Source: Fimenecus sp045632525 (lineage in GTDB: Bacteria; Bacillota; Clostridia; Oscillospirales; Acutalibacteraceae). From it: a stretch of DNA of 11,749 nt. The DNA is taken from contig JAZQWV010000057.1 in the NCBI GenBank assembly GCA_045632525.1, forward strand, positions 1 through 11,749. The letters run 5' to 3'. The position numbers and the translations under genes are program-made. The notes under the pieces are model-generated. The model worked only from the letters and a program-made list of their open reading frames with translations, was not told where the DNA came from and ran no database searches. Shown here piece by piece: positions 1 to 6,807 of the stretch (position 1 is the stretch's first letter; every line of letters starts with the position of its first letter).

Positions 1-2
1 TT

Positions 3-605
3 GAAAGCATTAAAAATAATACAATCACTTTGGGTGCTGGTCCTGCAGGTACAGGTAAAACATATCTTGCAGTTGCAATGGCAGTTAATGCATTCCGCGC
101 AAAAGAAGTCAACAGAATTATTCTTACTCGTCCTGCAGTTGAAGCAGGTGAGAAGTTAGGGTTCTTGCCAGGTGACTTGCAACAAAAGGTTGACCCATAT
201 TTAAGACCTCTCTATGACGCTTTGTTTGATATGCTTGGCGCTGAAAGCTTTCAGCGTTATCAAGAGAGAGGCAGCATCGAGGTAGCACCACTTGCATATA
301 TGCGTGGTAGAACTCTTGATGACAGCTTCATTATTCTCGACGAAGCGCAGAATACAACACGAGAACAAATGAAAATGTTCTTAACCCGTTTAGGCTTTAA
401 TTCAAAAATTGTTGTAACAGGTGATATAACACAGATTGACTTGCCAGATGGCAAAAAGTCAGGACTTGTTGAAGCAATGAAAATACTTAAGGGTATTGAT
501 GACATTGCAATAAATCAGTTTACAGAAAAAGACGTTGTCAGACATCGTCTTGTGCAAGATATTATAAAGGCATACGAAAAGCAAGAAATGAGGCAAAAGA
601 AATGA
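3..605 (+). CDS. phoH: PhoH-like P-loop ATPase (5' end outside window)
   Basis: This is the 3' part of a PhoH-family ATPase gene. The reading frame is open from base 3 with no stop before the first Walker motif, so the gene begins upstream and roughly 100-120 N-terminal residues are missing. The frame encodes Walker A (GPAGTGKT, about bases 36-60), Walker B with a DEAQ core (FIILDEAQNTT, about 330-360) and the TGDITQIDLP motif (about 418-445). These are hallmarks of the PhoH/RhaA superfamily 1 helicase-like domain. PhoH proteins are cytoplasmic ATPases thought to act in RNA metabolism, and in Firmicutes the gene is usually next to ybeY, as here. The stop TGA overlaps the ybeY start in an ATGA junction (602-605), which suggests translational coupling. 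A TTG at base 30 is not a credible start because it would cut into the Walker A strand. The family call is secure; the exact cellular role is not established. Confidence 0.95.
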   Translation, partial: ESIKNNTITLGAGPAGTGKTYLAVAMAVNAFRAKEVNRIILTRPAVEAGEKLGFLPGDLQQKVDPYLRPLYDALFDMLGAESFQRYQERGSIEVAPLAYMRGRTLDDSFIILDEAQNTTREQMKMFLTRLGFNSKIVVTGDITQIDLPDGKKSGLVEAMKILKGIDDIAINQFTEKDVVRHRLVQDIIKAYEKQEMRQKK

Positions 606-1108
606 ATGAAAAATTAAGAGTAATCATTGACAATCAACAGAATGTAATGAAAATACCAACAGGTGTCAGAATGCTTGTGCGTCGTTGCTGTAAGGCAGTT
701 TTAGCAACTGAAGGATTTGGTGATTCAGCAGAAATCAGCGTAACATTTGTTGATGACGAAAAAATTCACGAGCTTAATAAACAATATAGAAATATGGATA
801 AAAGCACAGATGTGCTCTCATTCCCAATGGGTGAGAATGGTGAGTATGATGTAAATCTTGACACAGGTGCAAAGGTGCTTGGCGACATTATCATTTCAAT
901 CGAGCACGCTTATGCACAAGCTGAAAAATATGGTCATACTTTACAAAGAGAAATCGGATTTTTAACAGTTCATTCACTTCTTCATCTTTTAGGCTATGAC
1001 CACGAAAATGGTGGACTCGAAGCAGTAAAAATGCGTGAAAAAGAAGAAGCAGTATTGACTCGTGTAGGACTTAAAAGAAATGGAAGTTACTACTTTGATG
1101 AAGAATAA
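602..1108 (+). CDS. ybeY: YbeY endoribonuclease / rRNA maturation factor
   Basis: The product has 168 residues, slightly longer than the usual 150-160. It carries the zinc-binding signature HSLLHLLGYDH with His124, His128 and His134, the conserved TDVLSFPM stretch (69-76) and LGDI (93-96). YbeY is a cytoplasmic metal-dependent single-strand endoribonuclease-like protein linked to 16S rRNA 3'-end maturation and late 30S quality control. It interacts genetically or physically with Era and ribosomal proteins in several bacteria. The ATG start sits inside the last codons of phoH (4-nt ATGA overlap), with the GAGG-containing end of phoH about 10 nt upstream as a ribosome site. Its 3' end overlaps the beginning of dgkA. 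Co-location with era fits a shared role in ribosome assembly. No key residue is missing. Confidence 0.97.
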   Translation: MNEKLRVIIDNQQNVMKIPTGVRMLVRRCCKAVLATEGFGDSAEISVTFVDDEKIHELNKQYRNMDKSTDVLSFPMGENGEYDVNLDTGAKVLGDIIISIEHAYAQAEKYGHTLQREIGFLTVHSLLHLLGYDHENGGLEAVKMREKEEAVLTRVGLKRNGSYYFDEE

Positions 1109-1580
1109 TATGAAAGCATTAGTTAAAGGTTTTGGATATGCCTTTAATGGCATATTCATAGCACTAAAAAAAGAGCGAAATTTAAGAATACATACTGTTT
1201 GTATGATTTATATGTATTTCTTCTTGTTTTTCTTTGATTTCTTTGAAATCACAAGAACAGAACTTGCAATAATCTTTCTTGCAAACGGACTTGTAATCGG
1301 TGGCGAACTTATAAATACTGCAGTTGAAAAAGCAGTGGATTTATATGGCAAAGAACATACAGAATTTGGCAAAATCGCAAAAGACTGTGCAGCAGGTGCG
1401 GTGCTTGTTTTTGCAATTTTCTCAGTGCTTTGTGGTATAGCAATTATGTATCAACCAAAAGCGTTTGAACTTTTATTTGCATATTTTATGGACAACCCAT
1501 TGAGCATAGTGCTCTTTGCAGTTTCAGTAGTAATTTTTACAATTTTTATATTTTTCGGATTTGGAAGGAAAAAGAAATAA
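1098..1580 (+). CDS. dgkA: DgkA-type diacylglycerol/undecaprenol kinase, membrane protein
   Basis: This is a small integral membrane lipid kinase of the prokaryotic DagK/UdpK family. In Gram-positives it phosphorylates undecaprenol, or diacylglycerol, for recycling. From the start chosen it has 160 residues, with the family signature KKERNLRIH (24-32), the catalytic stretch GGELINTAVEKAVDL (68-82, with Glu70, Asn73, Glu77 and Asp81) and KIAKDCAAGAVLV (92-104). Hydrophobic segments lie at about 33-50, 54-72 and 97-117, with an extra one at about 136-155 ending in RKKK. The extra segment makes it longer than typical enzymes of about 125 residues. In-frame ATGs occur at 1080, 1098 and 1110. I chose 1098 because GGAAG at 1082-1086 is suitably spaced and homology begins at MKALVKGF. 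The 5' end overlaps ybeY, and the stop shares one base with the era start. Substrate preference cannot be read from sequence. Confidence 0.9.
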   Translation: MKNNMKALVKGFGYAFNGIFIALKKERNLRIHTVCMIYMYFFLFFFDFFEITRTELAIIFLANGLVIGGELINTAVEKAVDLYGKEHTEFGKIAKDCAAGAVLVFAIFSVLCGIAIMYQPKAFELLFAYFMDNPLSIVLFAVSVVIFTIFIFFGFGRKKK

Positions 1581-2473
1581 TGAATACACCAAAAACAGCG
1601 TTTATTGCAATTGTAGGTAAAGCAAATGTTGGCAAATCTTCAATTCTCAATAAACTTTTAGGAACAAAAATCGCAATAGTTTCTTCAAAACCACAGACAA
1701 CAAGAACAAGGATTATGGGTGTGCTTACAACTGACGATAATGTTCAGTTGGTGTTTACAGATACACCGGGTTTTCATAAACCAAAAACAAAACTCGGTGA
1801 AAAAATGGTTAAAGCAGTCAGTGATAGCATTGAAGGTGTTGACGCTTGCCTTTTAGTAGTTGAGCCTGATGGTGAATTGAATCCTGCTGAGCTTGAACTT
1901 GTTGAGAAAATCAAAAAAGGCAAAAACCCTGCAATTCTTGCAATCAATAAAATTGATACAGTTAAAGAAAAAGAAAATCTCATTTCAAGAATAGCAGAAA
2001 TGACAGAATATTATGATTTTGATGCAATTGTTCCTGTTTCTGCACAAAATGGTAGCGGAATAAAAGAACTTTTAGAAGAACTCAAAAAATTAGCATTTGA
2101 ATCAGAGCATTTCTTCCCAGAAGATACTCTCACAGACCAACCTGAAAGAGTTTTGGCAGGTGAAATTATTCGTGAAAAAATGCTTCGACTTTTAGATAAA
2201 GAAATTCCACATGGTACTGCCGTGAGCATTGAAAAAATGCGTGAACGCAGTGACGGAATAATGGATGTTGAAGCAACAATTTTCTGTGAAAGAGATAGCC
2301 ACAAGGGTATCATCATCGGCAAGGGTGGCGCAATGCTTAAAAAGATTTCTACCTATGCCCGACAAGATATGGAAAACTTTTTCGGTTGCAAAATTAATCT
2401 TCAATGCTGGGTAAAAGTTAAAGAAGGCTGGCGCAACCGCGAAGGACTTATTCACAATTTCGGATTAGATTAA
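1580..2473 (+). CDS. era: GTPase Era
   Basis: Era is the essential Ras-like GTPase that binds the 3' end of 16S rRNA and assists 30S maturation. The 297-residue product has the normal length and all motifs: G1 GKANVGKS (13-20), G3 DTPG (61-64), G4 NKID (123-126) and G5 SAQ (154-156). The C-terminal type-II KH domain contains HKGIIIGKGG (241-250) followed by the conserved INLQCWVKVKEGWR stretch. The ATG overlaps the dgkA stop by one base (TAATG), with GGAAGG at 1563-1568 as ribosome site, so it is probably translationally coupled. The upstream ybeY and phoH genes give a ribosome-maturation context. Nothing about the protein is unusual. Confidence 0.98.
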   Translation: MNTPKTAFIAIVGKANVGKSSILNKLLGTKIAIVSSKPQTTRTRIMGVLTTDDNVQLVFTDTPGFHKPKTKLGEKMVKAVSDSIEGVDACLLVVEPDGELNPAELELVEKIKKGKNPAILAINKIDTVKEKENLISRIAEMTEYYDFDAIVPVSAQNGSGIKELLEELKKLAFESEHFFPEDTLTDQPERVLAGEIIREKMLRLLDKEIPHGTAVSIEKMRERSDGIMDVEATIFCERDSHKGIIIGKGGAMLKKISTYARQDMENFFGCKINLQCWVKVKEGWRNREGLIHNFGLD

Positions 2474-2511
2474 TTTACCAATAAATTTTATTTTTACCAA
2501 TCATATTTCAT

Positions 2512-2558
2512 ATTGCATTACACAAATTACTAATGGTAGGTGATTTGTAATGGACAAT
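2512..2558 (+). promoter_or_regulatory. RNA hairpin masking the ribosome site and start of the YqzL-like gene
   Basis: An imperfect inverted repeat lies in the era/yqzL gap. ATTG (2512-2515) can pair with CAAT (2555-2558), CATTAC (2516-2521) with GTAATG (2547-2552), and AAATTAC (2524-2530) with GTGATTT (2540-2546, one G-U pair). The loop is 2531-2539, with two-base bulges AC (2522-2523) and GA (2553-2554). About 17 pairs form in total. The structure would bury the ribosome site AGGTGAT (2538-2544) and the start codon ATG (2550-2552). No T-run follows, so it is not an intrinsic terminator. A role in controlling translation of the small ORF and of overlapping recO is inference from position. 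Confidence 0.45.
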
Positions 2559-2714
2559 ATGGCAATATGGAGTAAATTTACAAAAAGTGGTAAAGTCGAA
2601 GATTATTTAATGTATAAAAAATCTCTCGAAAACAAAAGACCACAATACGATGAGGATTTCGACGATGAGGACGAATACGGACGGAGTAATACTCAAAGAA
2701 CAGAATATTGGTGA
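2550..2714 (+). CDS. yqzL: YqzL-like small protein
   Basis: This 54-residue ORF has an ATG preceded by AGGTGAT (2538-2544). Its N-terminal half (MAIWSKFTKSGKVEDYLMYKKS, split as MAIWSKFTKSG then KVEDYLMYKKS) resembles Bacillus YqzL, a small conserved protein of about 47 residues. The shared pattern is an aromatic/Trp start, a T-G turn, and YL followed by aromatic-K. YqzL is encoded between era and recO in many Firmicutes, the same position as here, and positional conservation is a main reason for the call. The C-terminal third is unusual: an acidic stretch (YDEDFDDEDEY) and a polar end RTEYW. The ORF overlaps recO by 50 nt in another frame. No function is known for the family. No signal peptide or membrane segment is visible. 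The start codon and ribosome site lie inside a predicted hairpin. Confidence 0.75.
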   Translation: MDNMAIWSKFTKSGKVEDYLMYKKSLENKRPQYDEDFDDEDEYGRSNTQRTEYW

Positions 2715-3405
2715 AAAAGACAAGCTCGTTACGGTACTCACACGCCATAACGGGCTTGTACGAGCATTTGTCCGTGGTGCGAAATCATATAAAAACAGAA
2801 AATGCAGTTCAACAGGAATGTTCTGCTATTCTAAATTGTCTTTGTATAAAACCAAAGACAGTTACATAATTGACGAAGCCGAGCCAATCGAAACCTTTTT
2901 TGGTCTTCGTGAAGACCTTGAAAGAATATCGTTGGCGCAATATTTTTCAGAACTCATAATGACACTTGTTCAGGAAGAAGAAATAGCAGAAGAATATTTA
3001 AGACTGATGCTAAATTCTCTTCATTTTTTGTCAAAGGGTACAATGCCCCCTGAACAAATCAAAGCCATCACAGAACTTCGAATGATGTGCATAGCGGGTT
3101 ATATGCCAAACCTTATCGCCTGTGAGCGTTGTGGTGAATATGAAACTGACACAATGTATTTTAGCGTTGAAGACGGACTTCTTTACTGTGATAACTGCAT
3201 ATCATCTAATGCGATGTATCAACTGGATATAGGACTTGTGAAAGCACTTCGTCATATTGCTTTTTCAGAGTTTGATAAAATCTATTCATTTAAAATGGAA
3301 GACTATGCACTTCCCGATTTATCATATATAACAGAAAAATATTTATTAGCACAATTACAACGAAAATTCAAAACATTAGATTTTTATAAGGATATAACAA
3401 AATGA
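2665..3405 (+). CDS. recO: DNA repair protein RecO
   Basis: RecO binds single-stranded DNA and SSB and loads RecA in the RecFOR pathway of gap repair. The product has about 246 residues from the ATG at 2665. It starts with the family pattern TDGVILKEQNIGEKDKLVTVLTRHNG, which is the OB-fold domain. A helical domain follows, and a C4 zinc-finger-like motif CERC...CDNC with cysteines at 153, 156, 175 and 178. The in-frame ATG at 2650 is possible, but 2665 is preferred because GAGG (2652-2655) lies 9 nt upstream and homology begins at MRTNTDG. The start lies inside the YqzL-like ORF in a different frame. The 3' end overlaps the mutS2 start by 4 nt (ATGA). Length and motifs are normal. Confidence 0.95.
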   Translation: MRTNTDGVILKEQNIGEKDKLVTVLTRHNGLVRAFVRGAKSYKNRKCSSTGMFCYSKLSLYKTKDSYIIDEAEPIETFFGLREDLERISLAQYFSELIMTLVQEEEIAEEYLRLMLNSLHFLSKGTMPPEQIKAITELRMMCIAGYMPNLIACERCGEYETDTMYFSVEDGLLYCDNCISSNAMYQLDIGLVKALRHIAFSEFDKIYSFKMEDYALPDLSYITEKYLLAQLQRKFKTLDFYKDITK

Positions 3406-5780
3406 ACAAGTATTTTACTTCACTTGAACTTGATAAAATTCTCAAAATGTTAAGTGATACTGCATCATCTGCTGATGCAAAAGAAATGGCATTGGGTATT
3501 AAGCCATTAACTGATTATTTTGAGGTAACCGAGTTGCTCGATAAAACCGAAGCGGCTTATATTCTCATTGCCAAATTCGGTGCGCCATCGTTTGGTGGTT
3601 TGCAAAATGTGAACAATGCGTTGAGCCGAGCAAGTGCAGGCGGCTCTTTGTCAGCGGGTGAACTTTTAAAAATCGCAACAACTCTTAAAATCATTCGTGG
3701 CATTACAATCTGGCACGAAAAATGTGCAGGAATGGAAACGAGCCTTGACGATTTGTTCAATTCTCTTTATCCAAATAAATATCTTGAAGAAAAAATCACA
3801 AATGCAATTATAAGCGAAACAGAAATCAGTGATAATGCTTCACCTGAACTTAAAGAAATCCGTCGCAAAAAGCGTCATTTTGAAAATAAAATCCGTGAAC
3901 AATTAGATAGTATGATTCATTCTTCACACTATTCAAAAATTCTTCGTGACGGAATAATCACCCAAAGAAACGGACGCTTTGTTGTGCCAGTTAAAGCAGA
4001 AAACCGAAGTGAAGTTGCAGGTATGGTTCACGACACATCTGGTAGTGGCGCAACTGTATTTATTGAGCCTGCTGCAGTTGTTGAAGCCAATAATGAAATC
4101 AAAGTCCTCGAAAGCCGAGAAAAAGACGAAATTGAGAGAATTTTAGCAGAACTTTCACAAATGGCAGGGGAGTTTGAAGATACAATAAAAATCAGCTTTG
4201 ACTCTGCAACAATGCTTGACTTGCACTTTGCAAAGGCGCACCTTGCTTATAAAATGAAAGCGAGCCGTCCAATCGCGAATAACGATGGTGAAATTCTTCT
4301 TAAAAAAGCAAGACACCCACTTATCGACCCTAAAAAAGTTGTACCCGTTGATATTTCTCTTGGAATAGACTTTGACTCTCTTGTAATAACAGGTGCAAAT
4401 ACAGGTGGTAAAACCGTTTCTATTAAAACAATCGGTCTTTTAACACTTATGGCAGAGTGTGGACTCATGCTTCCTGTGACTGATAACAGCAGAATATCAG
4501 TTTTCAAAAATGTGTTAGCAGATATTGGCGATGAGCAAAGCATTGAGCAATCACTTTCAACATTCTCTGCTCACATGACAACAATTGTTGATATACTGAA
4601 AACTGCCGATGATAAAAGCCTTGTACTCATTGACGAATTAGGTGCAGGCACAGACCCTGTTGAAGGTGCAGCCTTAGCAGTTGCAATTCTTGAAAATCTT
4701 CGTCGTCAGGGTGCAAAAATCGCATCAACAACTCACTATTCAGAGTTGAAAGAATATGCCCTTAAAACAAATCGTGTAGAAAACGGATGTTGTGAATTTG
4801 ATGTAGCATCTTTAAAGCCAACCTATCGTTTGCTTATCGGTATGCCGGGCCGTTCAAATGCTTTGGCAATCGCAGGTCGCCTTGGAATAAGTGAAGATAT
4901 AACAGATTTTGCAAGAGCACTCATATCAGAAGAAGATACACGCTTTGAAGATGCAGTCGATACTCTTGAAACTGCAAGAAAAGCATTAGAAGACGATAAA
5001 GAAAAATTAAAAGAAGAAAAGCTCAATATTCTTCGACAAAAAGAGAATGCAGAAAAAGCATTAGAAAAAGCCAAAGAGCAAAGTGAGAAAGAAATAGAAA
5101 GAGCAAAGAAAGAAGCAGAAAGGATTGTTGAAAACGCTCGTCGCGCGGGTAACTCTTTGCTTCTTGAAATTGAACAACTGAAAAAAGAACAAGCAAAAGA
5201 AAAGAACCTGCAAGAAATTGCAAGAAAAGCAAAACAAGCAATGGGTCGTCAACTTGACAAAATGGACGAAATCACAAATGGACTTCAAGACGATGACGGT
5301 GACTATACACTTCCACGACCCCTTAAAATCGGTGACAGAGTTTTTGTTAAATCCCTTGGTGGTGAAGCAGAAGTTGTATCCATTGACGAAAAGAAAAATA
5401 CCGTGCAAGTTCAATCGGGAATGTTAAAGATGAAAGCAAATATTTCTGATTTGCGTTTGATTGGTAGCAAAAAACAACCTAAAAAACAACAGTATGGCAC
5501 ACGCAAAGTTCATACAGGCGCAAATGCAACACTCTCTGCAAGTTCAAGCATTGATTTGCGTGGTACAACAGTAGAAGAAGCAATGCTCGACCTTGATAAA
5601 TTTATTGATGGCGTGCTTCGTACGGGTCTTAACGAGATTACCATCATTCACGGTAAAGGAACGGGTGCACTTCGTAAAGGAATTCATACTTATCTTCGCA
5701 AACACCCTAATATTAGAACATTCAGAGTGGGAACTTTTGGCGAAGGCGAAGAGGGCGTTACAATAGCAGAACTTAAATAG
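3402..5780 (+). CDS. mutS2: Endonuclease MutS2 (ribosome-collision / anti-recombination factor)
   Basis: The product has 792 residues, matching the family length of about 785. It has a MutS-like core with lever helices, then the ATPase domain with Walker A GANTGGKT (331-338) and Walker B LVLIDELGAGTDP with Asp411/Glu412. A highly charged Glu/Lys coiled coil (about 505-620) follows, then a KOW-like segment (about 640-690, GDRVFVKSLGGEAEVVSI). It ends in a C-terminal Smr domain with DLRG (718-721) and HGKGTG (750-755). It lacks the MutS mismatch-recognition domain, so it is not a mismatch repair protein. MutS2 is reported to suppress homologous recombination in some species. In Bacillus it acts on collided ribosomes (RqcU), with the Smr domain proposed as the nuclease or splitting module. 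The start overlaps recO by 4 nt. No clear terminator follows the stop. Confidence 0.96.
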   Translation: MNKYFTSLELDKILKMLSDTASSADAKEMALGIKPLTDYFEVTELLDKTEAAYILIAKFGAPSFGGLQNVNNALSRASAGGSLSAGELLKIATTLKIIRGITIWHEKCAGMETSLDDLFNSLYPNKYLEEKITNAIISETEISDNASPELKEIRRKKRHFENKIREQLDSMIHSSHYSKILRDGIITQRNGRFVVPVKAENRSEVAGMVHDTSGSGATVFIEPAAVVEANNEIKVLESREKDEIERILAELSQMAGEFEDTIKISFDSATMLDLHFAKAHLAYKMKASRPIANNDGEILLKKARHPLIDPKKVVPVDISLGIDFDSLVITGANTGGKTVSIKTIGLLTLMAECGLMLPVTDNSRISVFKNVLADIGDEQSIEQSLSTFSAHMTTIVDILKTADDKSLVLIDELGAGTDPVEGAALAVAILENLRRQGAKIASTTHYSELKEYALKTNRVENGCCEFDVASLKPTYRLLIGMPGRSNALAIAGRLGISEDITDFARALISEEDTRFEDAVDTLETARKALEDDKEKLKEEKLNILRQKENAEKALEKAKEQSEKEIERAKKEAERIVENARRAGNSLLLEIEQLKKEQAKEKNLQEIARKAKQAMGRQLDKMDEITNGLQDDDGDYTLPRPLKIGDRVFVKSLGGEAEVVSIDEKKNTVQVQSGMLKMKANISDLRLIGSKKQPKKQQYGTRKVHTGANATLSASSSIDLRGTTVEEAMLDLDKFIDGVLRTGLNEITIIHGKGTGALRKGIHTYLRKHPNIRTFRVGTFGEGEEGVTIAELK

Positions 5781-5782
5781 TA

Positions 5783-5811
5783 TTGCAAAAAGTATTTTTG
5801 TGTGTTAAAAT
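5783..5811 (+). promoter_or_regulatory. Sigma-A promoter for the lipoprotein gene
   Basis: A -35 box TTGCAA (5783-5788) and a -10 box TAAAAT (5806-5811) are separated by 17 nt. TG at 5803-5804 makes an extended -10. The promoter begins just 3 nt after the mutS2 stop. A strong ribosome site AAAGGAG (5826-5832) and the ATG at 5842 follow, giving a leader of about 25 nt. Confidence 0.75.
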
Positions 5812-5841
5812 GATTTCAAATACCGAAAGGAGTTTTACATA

Positions 5842-6342
5842 ATGAGTAAAAGAATTATTGCAGTAGCACTTTTGGTGCTCGCAGTTACAGTTTTATTTGC
5901 ATCTTGCAAAAAAGAAGAATATAAGGTGAGCGACACCGTTCAAGTTGGTACAACTTTAGTTGATGTTTATGAAGATAAAGATGGTAACGAATATGTTACT
6001 AATGTTGATGGCGATATGATTCCTCTTACAACTGATGCAGAAGGTTTCTATGATGACATTGAAAACCTTTTCACAGAAACAACAACTAAGAAGAATAACA
6101 AGAACGACAAAACTACAACTACAACAACCACTACAACTACTACAACTACCACAGAACCATCATCTTCAACAGGAGATAAGAATGAATCTTCAACAAAGCC
6201 AACTGAAGAAGAACCATCATCATCTACACAACAAACTGAAACTACTACAAAGACTTCTGGTTCAGGTGTCTCAATAGGTAGTGATAAAAATAAAGACAGC
6301 GTTGTTGATTGGGAGGACATCGTAAACGCAGGCAAAAATTAA
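5842..6342 (+). CDS. Predicted lipoprotein with poly-Thr linker, unknown function
   Basis: I do not recognise a characterised family. The 166-residue product has a signal sequence (MSKRIIAVALLVLAVTVLFASC) with a plausible lipobox FASC and lipidation at Cys22, so it should be anchored on the outer face of the membrane. Residues about 28-80 form a small folded-looking acidic region (VSDTVQVGTTLVDVYEDKDGNEYVTNVDGDMIPL). From about 82 the chain is Thr/Ser/Glu/Lys-rich and probably disordered, with 14 consecutive Thr (91-104). It ends in a conserved-looking DSVVDWEDIVNAGKN. Such Thr-rich segments are typical wall-spanning linkers in Ruminococcaceae, but here no large domain follows the linker. The gene has its own promoter and no terminator of its own before the ylxM promoter. 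Real coding is supported by the ribosome site, the signal peptide and mixed Thr codons. Confidence 0.8.
   Translation: MSKRIIAVALLVLAVTVLFASCKKEEYKVSDTVQVGTTLVDVYEDKDGNEYVTNVDGDMIPLTTDAEGFYDDIENLFTETTTKKNNKNDKTTTTTTTTTTTTTTEPSSSTGDKNESSTKPTEEEPSSSTQQTETTTKTSGSGVSIGSDKNKDSVVDWEDIVNAGKN
6112..6153 (+). repeat. ACN trinucleotide tract coding 14 Thr
   Basis: Fourteen consecutive Thr codons use a mixture of ACT, ACA and ACC within the lipoprotein gene. The triplets are not identical, so the tract is degenerate at DNA level but invariant at protein level. It creates long Gln-rich (+) and Val-rich (-) shadow reading frames that are not genes. Confidence 0.9.
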
Positions 6343-6350
6343 AAAATTGC

Positions 6351-6379
6351 TTGACAAACAAAACTTAATCTAGTATAAT
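6351..6379 (+). promoter_or_regulatory. Perfect consensus sigma-A promoter for ylxM-ffh
   Basis: TTGACA (6351-6356) and TATAAT (6374-6379) are separated by 17 nt, an exact match to the vegetative consensus in both boxes and spacing. The start point is expected near 6383-6388, which puts it inside the left arm of the following inverted repeat. It should drive ylxM and ffh, and possibly rpsP-khpA. Confidence 0.92.
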
Positions 6380-6381
6380 TG

Positions 6382-6418
6382 CATCCTGTAAAGTGTAATT
6401 CCTTTACAGGATGTTTTT
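6382..6418 (+). promoter_or_regulatory. Perfect 12-bp hairpin plus T-tract in the ylxM leader (attenuator, operator or terminator)
   Basis: CATCCTGTAAAG (6382-6393) is perfectly complementary to CTTTACAGGATG (6402-6413). The loop is 8 nt, and TTTTT follows (6414-6418). The unit looks like an intrinsic terminator placed just after the ylxM promoter and before its ribosome site TTGGAGG (6421-6427). It may end transcripts arriving from the lipoprotein gene, attenuate ylxM-ffh, cap and stabilise the 5' end of the mRNA, or be a DNA operator. Sequence alone does not decide among these. Confidence 0.7.
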
Positions 6419-6434
6419 GATTGGAGGTTTTGTT

Positions 6435-6797
6435 GTGGCAAATAATGTTGAAATCACAATGTTGCTTGATTTATATGGCGAAGCATTAACTGCAAAACAG
6501 CGTGATTATCTTAATCATTATTACAACGATGACCTTTCTCTTTCAGAAATTGCCGAAAATGAAGGGATTACAAGACAGGGTGTCCGTGATGCTATAAAAA
6601 GAGCAGAAAATTTGCTTTTTGATATGGAGAGCAAATTGAAGTTTTCAAAAAAACTTGCAGAAATGCAAAACGGACTTGAAGGTATTATTCATTGTGCAGA
6701 CGAAATCAACGAATATAACCTTTCACATGGTCTTTCCCGTGAGATTAACGATATAACAGTTAAGATAAAGTCAATTGCACTTTCCTTAACAGAATAG
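6435..6797 (+). CDS. ylxM: YlxM family HTH protein (SRP-associated)
   Basis: YlxM is a small sigma-70 region-4-like helix-turn-helix protein encoded next to ffh in Firmicutes. In Streptococcus mutans it has been reported to interact with SRP components and modulate Ffh GTPase activity. From the GTG at 6435 it has 120 residues. The N-terminal part matches the family closely: LLDLYGEALTAKQRDYLNHYY, then NDDLSLSEIAENEGITRQGVRDAIKRAE, which is the HTH. A coiled C-terminal tail follows. I chose GTG because TTGGAGG lies exactly 7 nt upstream; the ATG at 6411 lies inside the hairpin and would add an MFLIGGFV extension unlike the family. The stop is 10 nt before the ffh start, so the two are co-transcribed. 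Whether this protein also binds its own promoter palindrome is untested speculation. Confidence 0.93.
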   Translation: MANNVEITMLLDLYGEALTAKQRDYLNHYYNDDLSLSEIAENEGITRQGVRDAIKRAENLLFDMESKLKFSKKLAEMQNGLEGIIHCADEINEYNLSHGLSREINDITVKIKSIALSLTE

Positions 6798-6807
6798 GGG
6801 GTTAATC

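Noticed and set aside
2474..2511. Promoter in the era/yqzL gap; repeated TTTACCAAT words
   Set aside because: No -35/-10 pair with acceptable spacing was found, and two short words in an AT-rich spacer are not significant.
5061..5414. 117-codon minus-strand ORF rich in Phe/Leu, membrane-like
   Set aside because: It is the antisense reading of the Glu/Lys-rich coiled coil of mutS2, which produces Phe/Leu-rich shadows. It has no promoter or ribosome site.
6035..6277. Plus-strand Gln/Leu-rich ORF
   Set aside because: It is an out-of-frame reading of the ACN repeat tract. The overlapping lipoprotein frame has a promoter, ribosome site and signal peptide.
6048..6335. Long minus-strand ORF with a poly-Val run
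   Set aside because: It is the reverse complement of Thr/Ser codons of the lipoprotein gene, with no ribosome site and extreme composition.
6411..6434. ATG at 6411 as the start of ylxM
   Set aside because: It lies inside the hairpin and upstream of the ribosome site TTGGAGG, and it would add residues unlike the family. The GTG at 6435 is spaced correctly.
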